A stretch of 64,000 nt of DNA. Origin: Siphlonurus alternatus (lineage: Eukaryota; Arthropoda; Insecta; Ephemeroptera; Siphlonuridae). Below are positions 13,263 through 26,187 of the stretch, piece after piece. Below the pieces are notes generated by a model that had not been told where the DNA came from, searched no databases, and worked only from the letters and a program-made list of their open reading frames with translations. The stretch is from the NCBI GenBank assembly GCA_949825025.1, contig OX463785.1, positions 22,755,971-22,819,970 on the forward strand, in the 5' to 3' direction. The first letter of the stretch is position 1; each line of letters begins with the position of its first letter. The position numbers and the translations under genes were made by a program.

Positions 13263-13724
13263 ATTTTGGAAGTAAGAAGAAGATCCAGTCTAACCATTAC
13301 GAAAACGTTCAAGTTCACCGCTCTTCAAACGAGAGTAAAGTTGGTGGCGAGGTGTAGAATGTTATTGTTGGAGTGCGATGGGAGTTTGATCTTGATCTTA
13401 CATACAGGTTTAATTTTACACTCGATCGAGTGTTACCGATTAAACAGAGACAACGTTTTCTCAAAGATATACTTGGAGCGTTTTGTGACGTCATAGTGCG
13501 TCATTCTTGTGACACTTCAAGACAGGTTTGATATTTAGGTAAGACGAAACCAGGTAGAAAATTTAGACATGTTTGCATATATATTAGAATAACATTATAG
13601 TACCGTGTAAAATTATATGGTCCCCATTAAAATCTTCTATTCGCTATGTATGTTTATAATAATGTCTGTGATATAAAGCATTTTTTATTGTTAAAAGTGG
13701 GCAGATGTAGTACCTGATTTCAAC

Positions 13725-13895
13725 GTTTATGTGTCCGTCCTGACTGAGATTTTCCACAGTTCCCTCAGTCTCACCTCAGCAAATGTTGGGAAGCGTAACA
13801 GGCCTTGACCACTATCCTTTCTCTCCCTTCTCCCTACCCATTATCATGCCTCGAGCTTTTAACTCATAGGGGTGCATCCATGAAAAAAAAAAAAA
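13725..13895 (+). mobile_element. 5'-truncated SINE
   Basis: Contains only the 3' body: GTGTCCGTCCTGACTGAGAT, TTCCCTCAGTCTCACCTCAG, then a T/C-rich segment, CTCATAGGGGTGCATCC and a poly-A tail. This matches the 3' half of the SINE at 8071-8436. Confidence 0.75.
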
Positions 13896-13907
13896 AGTAT
13901 TCTAATT

Positions 13908-14238
13908 TTCAATGGAGTATCGATCTCAATTTTTTTTATTGCAGAAATGGATAGAGGGTGCAAAGTTATGCTACCCTGATTTTTTTCAGATTTTTTACAA
14001 CCCTGGAAGTATTTTTTAAAAATTTTTGAAAGCTTTTTTTTTTTTTTTACGTCACGAGACGCCTCTCTTTAAGAAAATTATAGGACTTGCCGCCTTTTGA
14101 CGTCACAAAAAGTACTTAAAATAATTTTTTTTAAATTACCTCCAGGGCTATAAAAAATCTGAAAAAAAATCAGGGTTCTATAGCATAATTTTGCACCCTC
14201 TATCAGTAATAAAAAAAAATGAGGTCGATACTTGATTA
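13908..14238. repeat. Foldback MITE, family A, copy 3
   Basis: TGGAGTATCGATCTCAATTT at the left pairs with AAATGAGGTCGATACTTGAT at the right. TGCAGAAATGGATAGAGGGT, TTACGTCACGAGACGCC and TGACGTCACAAAAAG are shared with copy 2. It sits directly after the truncated SINE. Confidence 0.75.
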
Positions 14239-17200
14239 TACGCACCTCTTTATAATAATCCTACAGGTAAGCCGCACATACAGGCGAGGTTGCGATGATG
14301 CCCACACATGTGCAGTCTGCGGTAATTGATTGAAACTTTAATTATTGGCATAGGGGAGAGAAAACAAAATCCGTATTTGTCATCGGCTTATAGGTTTTAT
14401 AATTATATAACATGTATGGAGAAGAGAATGTTGTTATAACGTAATTACAAAAAAGGATAAAAAAATAATACATAGTTGATTTCTTTTTTGTTAGCTTAAA
14501 AATTTAAACCAAAGTTAAAAATCATTATTCAACGTATTAATTAATAAAATGAAAAATAAAGCTTCATTTTTTAATATGAGTCATGATTTGCGGACTTATG
14601 AGAATGTTTATTTTATGCGAGTTATTTATGTACTTGAAGTATTTAGTAGCAAAAATTTTACATTTTTACAATTAATACATCATGGCATGTATTATTTTAT
14701 TAGGACGTCAAATCTAATTAAAATACAAACATTTTTACGTTATTTTTAAAAACAGGATATTTTGCTTCTTGTTTTTAAATTAACCAAAAAGAATCAAATG
14801 CTATTTAAATCATATCTAACCCTATTCCAAATAGCGCCCCTGATATAAAACTGTTTACCTGATTATATAAAAAAACTGAATCATTTGTATTTCTAAAAAA
14901 GAATTTTTTAATGGTCAGCATCCATGATGACATCACCAATCCTTTGTCCTCCCATTTACTTACAAAAAAAGATTGGGCGCACGTAAGATCCTATACGGAG
15001 CAATTTTTCGATCGCTTATTGTTAACCCTCCAAATAAGTTATGTTTGCAAATTTAAAATTACGTATTGGCACTAGCCTTTTACGTTTGCTGCTATAAAAA
15101 TTTTATTATTTGCCTTGGGTCAGTTTAATTAAAGAGCATCTAAAGAATTCCACGGTAGTAGTGTTTTGACTTCGAGACGAAAAAATGTGCGCAGAAGGGT
15201 TGCGCGCCGATGCGCGGTGGTTGTAGCAGGAGTCAAAATTAGCAAACGAACATGGCGACTATATAATTTTTCTGATGGATACTTACCATTAACATCATAT
15301 GGAAATTTTTTTTATAGTGTTCAAGAATTTATAGGAAAAGTAGCTTGGCTTTTTCCTTGTGTTTGATTTATTCTATGTTATATGAATAATTAATGACAAA
15401 AAAATCTATTAATTAATCTATGTTTATGTAACTGAGGGAACCGTGGAAACCTCAGTGAGAATGTAACAAGGTCGGTATTTGTCATTAAATATGTGTCAGT
15501 GAATAATGAAATGATTATATAATTGGTAGTAACCTTATAGCGTGGTCACCAATCCAAGTACAAACTAAGCTTGAAATTGCTTCACTTCGATTATATATCA
15601 AGTAATAATACATGCAAATTTTTAATTGGTCTAAAGAATCAAATTATTTAATATTCGTTAATAAATGTAAATTGAAGTATTTCAGCTTTAATTAAATAAT
15701 CATTAAATACAGGAAACCCACAACTCATTTCATTTCAATTAAGCTGTCAAAACCATTTAAATAAAACCTTTTTTACTTTACATATTAATACACTTCATTT
15801 ACACAATTTAAAATAATATCATTCAAAATATTCAGATTTTAAATAATTGTTAGTATGGAAAGATATAAAAAAAAATGTAAATTGTTTTATCGGCTTAAAA
15901 CACATTTACATATTTTTGACTGTATCATTTATTTATTGAAGGTAAAAATAATATTTAAAGCTTTTTAACAAAATAAATGCGTAGAATAAAAACATTATTT
16001 TTGTTATTTAAAAAATACAAACTTTGTTTTTTAAACTTTTGCTTTTTGAGCTTACTAATTGGAATAAGTATTAAACGTAACATTACGCTCCCTAATTACC
16101 AAGCCTTGTTAAGTTCTTTATAAACAAACTAAAATTTGAAACTTTAAGCTTCACTAAAAAAAAATCTTCTGTGTACGTTTTTAATCTTTTTACATCTGTT
16201 ATTTTACGTGTGCAATATTTATAAGGTATTAGCAATGATAAATATTATTATTATTAAACTTTTTTGGTAAAAACTTAATGATAATTTAAAAGCAGCTTAT
16301 CGAATCAACTAAAGGAGACGTAATAAGCTTCATACGTATGTTATTGTTTTTACCATTTTATCAAAAGAAAAACATTTTATTTGAATTAATTTCTCCAAAG
16401 TAAGTTTAACACAAGTAGGAGCCATTTTATAATATCCTAATTTTTTATCGAGATATTAAAATTTATACTAAATAAATGACTGGCAGTGAAAATAATCAAG
16501 GATCTAAAAAAAAATAGAATTTATAAATTGTTTCTTATTAGTTATTCGCTATTTTCATATGTAGTAAACACATTTTATACAAAACTTTGTCGTAATATAA
16601 TAATTATATTAATACTATATACATTAATTCAAAATTTCCATGCATATTTTTATATTAGCGAAGGGTTAAGCTAAAATTTGCAAAATATTGTTTGCTTTAG
16701 ATTTATACAACATTTTTTGTTGTAAAATGTCTACTTGAAACTACTCAATGAATTAATTAATGTCATGGGAAAATCTACTATAATAAATTCATATAATTAT
16801 CCTTAACTCGTAATAATTATTGAAATCATAATTGAAATATATATAACATCAATAAACCCAATGGGCATGTAGTTTCAAATAAAATTGAAACTTTAAAAAT
16901 GAAAAAAATTGCGCAGACATATCAACTTTAGAGCTAAAATAAATAAAACATAACAGGTTCTATTTTTATCTTTAATTTCATCAATTTTTAAAATTACATC
17001 ATAAAATTTTTTATTAGAAATTTTAGTCCTTTTTTAGAACTAAAAACGTGATTTTTGTGAGTAATTCGAAATGTAAGCATGGTCATATCTGTTCTATATA
17101 TTTTTGTAAGAAGACAGACTTTGTTTTTCGTATCTGTTACAGTTAAAAACCTATTTCAAAACATTTTATTTTAAATTTAATCGCTTTTTTAAGTAATAAA

Positions 17201-20020
17201 AAAAAAATAAAGTGGTCAAATCTTAGTAGCACTAAAAGCTATATAATAGTATACCTGTATTGTTTTTATATATTTTTTTGTCTACAAAGCTATAAAAGTT
17301 GGTAGTTAAAAGTTTGATTTACGGAAGTTTGTTACTTTTTTTTTTATTTTTGCCATACCATGAAATGACCCACACAACAGTAAATATAAAATCACCAGAA
17401 CAAAGGGGTCTTTTCATGCCATTTACAGTCAATCATTTGTTCAACTGTATTTAGTTTCAACAATATCGAATGATGAAGCCGGTCATTTTCAAAGTTACAA
17501 TGATGTAACCAAATATTCTTTGAAACTTTCAAATAATTACTTTTCAAATTTTGTCACAAAGGATCTTTCCCTCCGTCTCACCGATCGATAGCATTGATGT
17601 TACCACATTATCAATTTGTTATTCCATCAATACATTTTTTTTTATTTGAGAGTTGTAGCTATTTGGTTTCAAAATTAAAATTATGTTCTAGGTTTGAATT
17701 TTTTATTTGTAGTAGTAATGATTATACTAATAATTAAGAATATAATAGATATTGATATATTAATAGTGAATGTAATGAAAATATAACAATTGTACAAAAG
17801 TAAATTGTTATAAATCGCATAAAATTTTAAAATCATTAAAACTATTTCTTCCGTATTTATTCAAAATAATTCAATATCTTTACTAGAAAGTAAAACTAGA
17901 ATAACAGAATTTTATATTAACTATCAACAAAGAGTGAGGTACGAATTCCGTAATCAGCATTTGGAGAGGAATTGTCATTTTTAATATAACTGTATGTTTA
18001 ACATTTTCCTAGATAGAACATGATTTTTTTGTTAAAAAAAAAAAGCTTTTTTTTTAGTAAAGGAAACAAAAATCAGATATTTTCAACCACATATTTACCC
18101 CAAGTTGTTACAAGTTTGAGGTTGGTTGTATACTTAGCTTATATTGCAGTTGTAGCTTGTGAATAATTTAAACCTTTACTTACAAGTTAGTAGAGAGTGA
18201 GTGTTATGTTTCCATCTTAGGGTCAATGTGGAGAAGTTTGAAACAAACCAAAACAAGCTTTCTAAAGGTCAAATTGCCAAACTTAGACTTACGATCTCAT
18301 TATTATTATTGTTACATCTTATTTAAGTAATTTTAATCTATTCGGGAAGTACTGAGATAAGAAATGTTTTTAAGACATTGAGGTTTTGGCTTACAACTTA
18401 GTTAAATGAAACATTTTTTTAAATAAAGTATATTATGTTTATACAGAAGTTAAGTATGGTAAAGTAAATGAACTCATTGAATAGAATAAAACCTACACTA
18501 CAAGATAATTTCACGTTGTCAGATTATTACAATTTTTATTTTTAATTTATTGATACTGCATGTTTACTATTAGAAGTACACAACATAATTTTTGTCGTAA
18601 ATTTATTAATTTATTTTTTTATGAAACATGAAAATATTATATTATTATGTTAATATAAAGGCATCAAAAAAGTTACAAGACACTTCATATTTTGTAAAAT
18701 TACATGTAATGAATTGCACTTTCGATTTTCCTTAAGGACCATGAAGCGTTGCATACCTGACTTGAAGCCGATACTATAAATTTAAAAAAATTATTTCCTT
18801 CAAAAGGAAAACCTCTGTGCTCTTTTCTCAATTTGTATAATAAGTTTCCAGTTGTTTTAAGATATAAATAAATGTGCTGTAGAAATTAAAACTCTCTTAC
18901 TATTTATTTTATAATGTTAATGTCAAATTTTGACTGTTGCAGCTTGTTAATGTCTGTTAAAAAAACTGTTAAAGAAAATGACGTGTCTTAACCATGCAGT
19001 ATGCCATAATATATATGCAGTGTGTATCTTTTATCTGGAATTTAATAAAACAAATAATTTTAATTTGGGTCTTATCTAAACTATATGAGCCGGGAAGTTA
19101 AATTTGACTAGTACCTTTCAACAGAGTTCAGTTGAAGAAAAAAAAAAATCACCTAACGCCCAGATATTTTGACCTAAGAATAGGTTTTATAAGAAAAAAA
19201 TACTGCAAGAGTAAACTTAAATAATGTATTTTGTTTTGCATAAGTAATTTAAATAATTATTTTCATTTCATCTTACAAAACTCATTTATATGCATTGTGT
19301 TTAAAAACACTTAGCCATGCACATAAAGAAAAAAAAAGTGCTACAGTAAACTAGATTATCTGCATAGGTCAATTAAAATAAAGTATTATGCTGAGAGGGT
19401 TCTATTAAATGACGTCATTAAGATTAAAAGTAATTAAGAAAGATAATTATACAAATTACTTCCCATAATTTTAACAAAGCTAATGGTTGCGGTATAGCTG
19501 CTAAAAATTATTACCCTCTTTAATTATTTTTTTCTGTGTGTAAGTGTGCATTTGATTAACTTTAAAATAATTGCATACTTTGTATATTAACCATGATGAT
19601 GGTGAGAAGTTTAGACTTAAATAAAGCTTAGAAATGCATGCTTTTAAGATTCTTAAAAATAAAATTCTATTATAGAAAAAAGGAACGATAATTTTATTTT
19701 ATAAACGTAAATGTCCTTTTAATGCAGTAAAAAATATAATGTAAAATCAGCTTTTTTCATGATGTATGCAATTGTGTAATAATTTACAGAGTACATTTTA
19801 AGTTAATTTCTTATTTTTTAATTAATTTTCTTAATGTTATTCCAAGACATTATTGCAGTTATTTATTTAAAATAATTTAAATTATAATAACGCCTTCAGC
19901 CCATGTATTTAAAATATTCAATATTTCAAATTCTTGTAGATTTTACACTGGTATATAATATTATGATAGTTGATACAAATCAACCAGAGTTAAATCAATT
20001 TAAAATATTTTACAAATTTT
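14239..20020. other. Non-coding, AT-rich; one SINE scrap
   Basis: No gene recognised. A short minus-strand fragment of the SINE body lies near 15433-15468 (CTGAGGGAACCGTGGAAACC). Confidence 0.5.
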
Positions 20021-20021
20021 T

Positions 20022-20300
20022 CACGTCTCTCCTCGTTTTTTTGCCTTTTAAACTTTACACCATTTAAAAAGGAAAAGAGAGAAAAATACGAGATTACGTC
20101 TTCTTTCCTTTCATTCATTAAAAAATGATAGAAATATTGTAATGCATAGTGACAGTTAAATGTATTTCATATATTTCATTCTCATTTTGAGCGAGGAAGA
20201 AATAATATATTTTTCTCAAGTAAAAGAGTTTGAAGACGTAAAAAGATTATATTTAGAAGTGCTAAGGATAAGGACGTAATTTTTCAACAAAAGATTATAA
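20022..20300. repeat. Family B interspersed repeat
   Basis: Symmetric copy. It has CACGTCTCTCCTCG at the left, TTGAGCGAGGAAGAAATAA and AAGGACGTAATTTTTCAACA at the right. The right edge is the reverse complement of the left edge of the copies at 6273 and 61755, so the family is itself roughly palindromic. Confidence 0.6.
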
Positions 20301-21159
20301 ATTTCTGAAAGTTTGGAGTAAAAATAACATTTTTTATAACAGGGTGTTCCATATTTCTATATTGGATAATCTAATTCTACAACCCTCATATTATACCAGG
20401 TACTTCAAATTCATTGCGTGTAAGAAATTGTTAAAGTTACCAGTTATTTGGTATCGATGATATTTGAATAATTCCAAACATTAGCAACTTTCACAAACAA
20501 ATATAAAAAAAATTAGCATGATTCAAATAAAAATAAACTGTAATTTAATTTAAATTTCATACATATTGTTCTATCTTATATATGAATCCAATTTGTATGA
20601 TAATATATAATTATAAATTAAATATTCATTTTTTTATATTTACCTACATCCTATACAACACAATGTTAATATAATTTTATGCAAGTATATTACAGCAATG
20701 AAAAAACATGTTATAACAATATAAAATAACAACTATACTAGAGAATATAGCACTGGAATTTCGTATTAAAGTAATATTAAATATGCATGTAAAAAAATGT
20801 AATATACATAGAGAAGGTATATAGTGAGAGGTTGTAAGAGTGTAAAATAATAAAAATTTGTAACAAAAAACGGTGTAATGTAGAACGGTAAAGCTCTCCT
20901 TGTTTTTATAGAACATAAAGGTAAAACTGAAGTACAAAATAGTTCATATAACCACACAAAACTAATTTAAGTTTAGACTTGTTAAATAATAAAAAGAAAG
21001 GAAATGTATAATAAAAGGAAACATAGATGAAAAAACTATGTATTCTTGACCTGCCTTAACAAAAAATATAATATAGTATATTTTCTGTTGTTTTTCTACT
21101 AAATAGTTATAAACTAAAAATATAAATAAATATATGCTTCGTAGTAAATATCTAGAGTA
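20301..21159. other. Non-coding, AT-rich
   Basis: No gene recognised. Confidence 0.5.
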
Positions 21160-21160
21160 A

Positions 21161-21371
<211 letters not shown>

Positions 21372-21442
21372 ATTGATTGATTTATTTCATCCAGTGCAGA
21401 CCACAGATTAGGTGGTCTCATAATACAGGATGAAATAAATGC
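21372..21442 (-). mobile_element. Possible LINE 3' end beside (TAAA)n
   Basis: On the minus strand a short conserved-looking segment with a hairpin (AGACCACC..., GGTGGTCT arms; TTTATTTCATCC and GGATGAAATAAA outer arms) leads straight into the (TAAA)n tract. Several non-LTR retrotransposon clades end in such simple AT-rich tails, so this may be a 5'-truncated LINE whose tail has expanded. Inference only; no reverse transcriptase sequence is present. Confidence 0.35.
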
Positions 21443-22254
21443 AATAAACATATAATTACATTATTATACATTATACATTAATTATACATTACTAAATTTT
21501 AAATTAATACAATAAGTAATATAATAATACTGGACCAAGTAGGCAAAAACAATTCAATTAAAAGGGTAATATTATACATTTAATGCATGACAATATTAAA
21601 TAATAAAAAAATTAGTTTCTGTACACATTCCGAATTGATAATTTTGTATGTTTTAATATTTAAAAGGTTCAAAAAGCAAAATATCTAGTGGGCTTATATG
21701 ATCTTATATCAGGTATGTCTAAAAACTCATGGTTATTTCTATATATTTAATTTTATACCATACAACATAAAATAAAGGTGATTAAATTCAGTCATTAAAT
21801 AATAATTTAATCACCTATTTCATCAAATACTAAGCTTGAATAAAAAATACGTGGATTTAAATTTACTATAAAAAGTGTTAGATGTAAAAGTTAGTAAGAT
21901 TTATTCAGTAAAAATAACAACCGAGTCAAACAAGAAAGCGAACAAAAATCAATGACGTCTGCTTGAAATTTAAACTTATTGACGATTTCTTTTTTTATTA
22001 AAAAAATAAGAGCAACGGAAATTGATTTTTAGTCTATTTTACATAAAGTGGAACTCTTGAGAATTCGTCCAATCAGTAAATATGTGAAACGTGAGAATTT
22101 GCAATTTATGTTGGAATTCACAAGCAGACAAGAAAGAATCGTATGTTACGAAATCGTTTGTATCTGTTAGGTAAAAAAAAAAAATCTTCTTTAATTCCAA
22201 ATCTGAGAAAATTCTAAGTGTCACATTTTAAATAAATTTATATAAGAAACATAA

Positions 22255-22565
22255 TAGAGCATCGACCTCAAAAATTTTTATTGCAAAAATGAATAGATCG
22301 AAAGATTATGCAACTCAGATTTTTTTTAGAGGCCGAGAAAGTATTGCTAAAAAGTTTTGCCGTTGTCAGGTTTGAACCCACGCTCCTCATAATTCCTATT
22401 TTTTTATTAAGAGAGGTGTCAAGAGGTGCCATTCTCTCTGTACTTTCAATAATTTTTTAAAAATAGTTACTAGACTTTAAAAAATCTTAAAAAAATCGAA
22501 ATAGCATAACTTTGCACTTTCTATCAATTTCTCTAATAAAAGTTTTGAGGTCGATACTCTATTGC
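22255..22565. repeat. Foldback MITE, family A, copy 4 (diverged)
   Basis: ATCGACCTCAAAAATTTTTA at the left pairs with TAAAAGTTTTGAGGTCGATA at the right. TTTCAATAATTTTTTAAAAA and GTAGC-type arm motifs are shared with the other copies. The centre differs. Confidence 0.65.
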
Positions 22566-23305
22566 ACCATCATAGTCTATTGCCTTGTTTTGCATCTGTT
22601 TGAATATTTCCTTCTTATTTCAGTCATTGTTTATCTATATATAATTATTATATATATGGTGTTGCATACCAAATACATTCAGTAATTTATAAAATTTCTT
22701 AATATATTAAATAATATGATAAATATGAAGATAATGTAAATTAATTAATTACCTTCCCGTGCTAAATCACCTTACAATAATTAAAAGCATTTACAGAATT
22801 TATATCTTCTTCATATTAATTACTCCTTTAGGTATATTTAAATTAATTATATTACCTAAAAAACCAATACAAAAAGTTTAGCAAAAGTATTAAATAATAA
22901 AATGTAACAATACATTATAAAACAAGTTAACTACAAACAATTAAAATTTTTGTTTTAAATGCCATATCTGTGTTACTACAGTGTCTATATAAATTATTAA
23001 ATTAATTTATTATCATTTTAATTACAAATGTAATAAAAACTTTTCCTAGTAAAAAATATTTTTTAATGTGTGAAATATATATGTATATTTTCCATTAAGT
23101 ACATTACCGGCTTCAAATTTTCCTACTATATTTTTTATTACAACTCGTAATTTTTAAAACATTAATATATAAAAAAGCATTGTAGAAAAGATATAATTTT
23201 TTTATGAGTATTTAAAATCAGTATACTAAAAAACTCCCTCTTATGTAATATAACTCATATTTCGCATCAACGCTACTTTAGCTCATCTTCATTTTTTTTT
23301 TCTTT
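22566..23305. other. Non-coding host DNA next to the element
   Basis: AT-rich with no gene recognised. This is the pre-insertion host sequence left of the Polinton. Confidence 0.5.
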
Positions 23306-23311
23306 GCTACT
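23306..23311. repeat. Target-site duplication, left copy
   Basis: GCTACT lies directly outside the first base of the left TIR and is repeated exactly outside the right TIR. Polintons make 6-bp duplications, so this fixes the element ends. Confidence 0.93.
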
Positions 23312-23660
23312 AGTAGTGATAATGATAAGTTAGCAAAATCTCCCTCAAGAAGGGGAATGTAAACAATGAAAATATTCTAAGTCCATGTAAACAAATGAAA
23401 ATTTTCTAAGTCCACAGCCAGCTCGTACGACTCCAGGGATTTAGTATAATATATATATTATATATAAAAAAAATATAAATTTAATATAAAATTAAGAAAT
23501 CTTTTAATTTTTACGGGACAATTAAATTATGATTTTTTTTAAAAGAAAATTTGCCAGCTCGTACGACTCCAGGGATTTTTGTTTATATATATTTATATAT
23601 ATAAATTAATTTAAAAGAAAGTTTTGCTACCTTGTACGACTCCACTGAGTCGGATATGTA
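23312..23660. repeat. Left terminal inverted repeat
   Basis: Starts AGTAGTGATAATGATAAGTT. The outer 130 bp match the right end except for one extra G in a G run. Further in, the match continues with small indels to about CTGAGTCGGATATGTAATAT. It contains three copies of a CTCGTACGACTCCA module (23422, 23558, and a degraded one at 23631) separated by AT-rich spacers. Confidence 0.92.
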
Positions 23661-24008
23661 ATATAATATATGTAAGATAATTAGAAATGACAATGTTAAC
23701 TTTTTACTTTCTGGACTTAGTAATTTTTTATATTTTTATCATAAAAAAGATTTTTATTATTTAAATAATTTTTTCTTAATAAATATAATGAAATTATACT
23801 TTTTATGACTGGATGTGCTGCCTTCATATATGATGAAAATGATAGAAAGAGGTATGCGGTGAAAAAATCCGCGAATATATTATTCCATGTGCGTCGTATG
23901 AGAACGTTTATATTTATCACTGTAGCTACTGCTTTCTTTGCAGTATTTTAATTGTGAATCACATTTTTTATTACCACATTACTGCGCATGTGTCAACGTT
24001 TTGGAGAC
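23661..24008. other. Subterminal region upstream of the first gene
   Basis: No gene. AT-rich up to about 23960, then the promoter of the first gene. A short minus-strand open frame (23717-23920) has no supporting feature. Confidence 0.5.
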
Positions 24009-24016
24009 TATATAAA
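23983..24016 (+). promoter_or_regulatory. TGCGCATG box and TATATAAA promoter
   Basis: TGCGCATG at 23983-23990 is followed 18 bp later by TATATAAA at 24009-24016, 70 nt before the ATG at 24079. The same pair of motifs precedes the gene at 31481. A transcription start about 30 bp after the TATA box is expected from general TATA-promoter behaviour. Confidence 0.7.
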
Positions 24017-24078
24017 CGAGTGAACTGTATTAAATTTTATCATACGCTCTGATACATCAACCAAGTACACTAGTGAAA

Positions 24079-25266
24079 ATGGAGCCGTCATCTCAGTCTG
24101 TTAGTCCTGATATCTTCAAAGACACAGAGGAAGCCGAGGCCGAAGCCCCGACGAGATCCATCACGCCTACTTCAAAGTCTGCAGATTCTCTTGTGGAAAT
24201 TATTCCAAATACACCACCTACGAGTACCATCAGTTCTAAGATCAAGTCTGGCATCATCATTAACTTCAAAACCATTACGCTAGCTCAAGAGTGTCCAGAG
24301 TCTCCTGTGAAAGCAGTTTCACCTCAAGCTCCAGCTGACACTCCCGTCAGCTCTGACACCCAGGAAGCTCCTACTTTTGACACCAACTCTGGAACCATGA
24401 CCAGTTTCACTTCTGTTAAAGAAAAGTCTGAGAATGAGGATGAAGAAGGTGAAGTGACTGACTTTGAGAGTGGTGGGGAAGAAGAAGTGGAGGAAGAAGA
24501 AGACGATGCTGATGATAAACCACTCACAACTCCCGCTAAGCGATTCAAAAAGCAGATGCAAGACCTTGGAAAAGTTCATACTCCAAAGGTTCCGAGGAAG
24601 AGGCTGCTCATCAAACCCACGGGCGATTCATGTATTTGTGAGGCCATGGAAGTGGAGCAGCGAATGAATGGTGAAAAAGCATTTTACATTGATGACTACC
24701 ACATGGAAGCAGAGTTCATGGAGAAACGTCGCAAGCTTGCAGTTGAGGAAATTTTACTGAGTGCTGACTACCACATTGGACTTGACATGTCAATCCGTGT
24801 GTGTCTGCTGAATGATGCCAACCTGAGCGTGAATGACAGAGTCATAATTGTTATTCAGCAGGGAACCAATGAGATTCGCCTACCTGCCATAAAATTTCTC
24901 AAGAGCGGAATTCCTGCCATCAGCCGTGGGCTGATCTACAAGTGCGAGATTGAGGCCATAGAATTCACTGAGGACGAGGAGGACGCTGATGAGGAAATTG
25001 AAATCTGCAATGGAGCTGCCTACTGCTACTTCCAGAAGGACAAAATGAGTCGCTGGGCACTGATTCGTCAGTACATTGGTGACACTGTGGCTGAGAGGAT
25101 CTACATATCAGCCATGACATGGGTTGAGCTGAAGGGCCTTCTGCAAGTGCTGAATCTTACAACTGAGCACTACCTCAACCTTTTGGTGCAAGGCCGAGGT
25201 GTAAATGAGCCCATTGAAAATGATGGGTCACCAACAAGGCTGCGCCGGGCCCTGTTTGATTGTTAG
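24079..25266 (+). CDS. Acidic protein of unknown function, possible ssDNA-binding regulator
   Basis: 395 residues from the first ATG; the open frame reaches 24073 only through a GTG codon, so ATG 24079 is preferred. Residues 1-115 are Ser/Thr/Pro-rich and look disordered. A strongly acidic Glu/Asp run lies at about 118-148, followed by a basic patch (KRFKKQ, KVPRKR) that may be a nuclear signal. The C-terminal half (about 190-390) looks folded, with alternating strands and helices and the segment GTNEIRLPAIKFLKSGIPAIS-like at about 258-280 (20 residues or fewer shown in parts: KFLKSG, PAIS). That segment resembles one in the protein at 31481 (EFKQLV, PAIS), as does a later I-x-I-x3-TW stretch. 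I do not recognise the family. Own TATA promoter; AATAAA signals at 25372 and 25394. An early regulatory or DNA-binding role is inference. Confidence 0.85.
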   Translation: MEPSSQSVSPDIFKDTEEAEAEAPTRSITPTSKSADSLVEIIPNTPPTSTISSKIKSGIIINFKTITLAQECPESPVKAVSPQAPADTPVSSDTQEAPTFDTNSGTMTSFTSVKEKSENEDEEGEVTDFESGGEEEVEEEEDDADDKPLTTPAKRFKKQMQDLGKVHTPKVPRKRLLIKPTGDSCICEAMEVEQRMNGEKAFYIDDYHMEAEFMEKRRKLAVEEILLSADYHIGLDMSIRVCLLNDANLSVNDRVIIVIQQGTNEIRLPAIKFLKSGIPAISRGLIYKCEIEAIEFTEDEEDADEEIEICNGAAYCYFQKDKMSRWALIRQYIGDTVAERIYISAMTWVELKGLLQVLNLTTEHYLNLLVQGRGVNEPIENDGSPTRLRRALFDC

Positions 25267-25521
25267 ATGCTTTTACGACAATAGTCGTAATGTGTAGTTG
25301 CTTAGATAGTGTTATTAAATTAACATAGATGTTTTTTGCATGCAAAGTATAAAAATAATATTTAGTTGAAAAATAAAAAAATGAGATGTAAACAATAAAG
25401 TGAATAAAAACCAAACCAAAACATAAAATAAATCTTGTTATTTATATAGTATAGCATCCCTGATTTTTATATATAAAGATATAAAAAAAGTAGCAACATA
25501 AGAAAATAGTCAGTATAAGAA
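25267..25521 (+). promoter_or_regulatory. Poly-A signals and TATATAAA promoter of the structural gene cluster
   Basis: AATAAA at 25372-25377 and 25394-25399 can end the upstream transcript. TATATAAA at 25470-25477 lies 52 nt before the ATG of the packaging ATPase and is the only good TATA box before the eight-gene cluster. No TGCGCATG box is seen here, unlike the other two plus-strand promoters. Confidence 0.6.
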
Positions 25522-26169
25522 ATGGACTTGAGGTTGAAACATCCTTTCACATCATGTGTGGCTGGTCCAACATCTTCAGGAAAAAGTTATTTTGTTCAGC
25601 AATTTATAATTAATGGATTAAAAGGATGTGACACAAAGTTTGAAAATATACTTTGGTGCTATTCTGGTTGGCATCCAGAAATACCATCATTGGATGGTAT
25701 AATAAAATTTCAAGAAGGTCTTGATGATATTGTAAGGGAGGATAATAGTTTACCTAGACTCATTGTGATTGATGACTTGATGCGAGAAAGTGGTGCTTCT
25801 ATTGTTGACTTATTTACAAAAGGTTCACATCATACCAACACTTCAGTTATTTACATCACACAAAATATATTTCATCAATCTAAAGGAGCTCGAGATATAA
25901 GTTTAAATACACATTATCTTGTTTTATTTAAAAATCCAAGGGACTACACACAAATTTCACACTTGGCACGTCAGATTTTTCCATCAGGACCAAAGTTCAT
26001 ACAAGAGGCATATAAAGATTCTACAACACGAGCTCATGGTTATTTGCTTGTTGACTTGAAACAGTCAACACCTGACCATTGTCGTGTGCGTACAAACATT
26101 TTAGGGGAGGAAGATCCAGGCTACCCAATTGTGTATGTACCTCAAGCTAATAAAAAGAAGAAAAAATAG
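25522..26169 (+). CDS. FtsK/HerA-type genome packaging ATPase
   Basis: 215 residues. Walker A GPTSSGKS is at residues 15-22, Walker B LIVIDD at 80-85, and a polar Gln after a beta strand (YITQN, Gln114) fits the sensor position of FtsK/HerA ATPases. The C-terminus is a run of lysines. Homologues in Polintons, virophages and other double jelly-roll viruses pump the genome into the preformed capsid using ATP. First gene of the tightly spaced cluster, 18 nt before the next ORF. Length is normal for Polinton ATPases. No damage seen. Confidence 0.93.
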   Translation: MDLRLKHPFTSCVAGPTSSGKSYFVQQFIINGLKGCDTKFENILWCYSGWHPEIPSLDGIIKFQEGLDDIVREDNSLPRLIVIDDLMRESGASIVDLFTKGSHHTNTSVIYITQNIFHQSKGARDISLNTHYLVLFKNPRDYTQISHLARQIFPSGPKFIQEAYKDSTTRAHGYLLVDLKQSTPDHCRVRTNILGEEDPGYPIVYVPQANKKKKK

Positions 26170-26187
26170 ATGTAAATTTAACCACAA

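Noticed and set aside
24093..24579. Antisense ORFs over the 24079 gene
   Set aside because: Shadows of the sense reading frame caused by Ser/Glu-rich codons.
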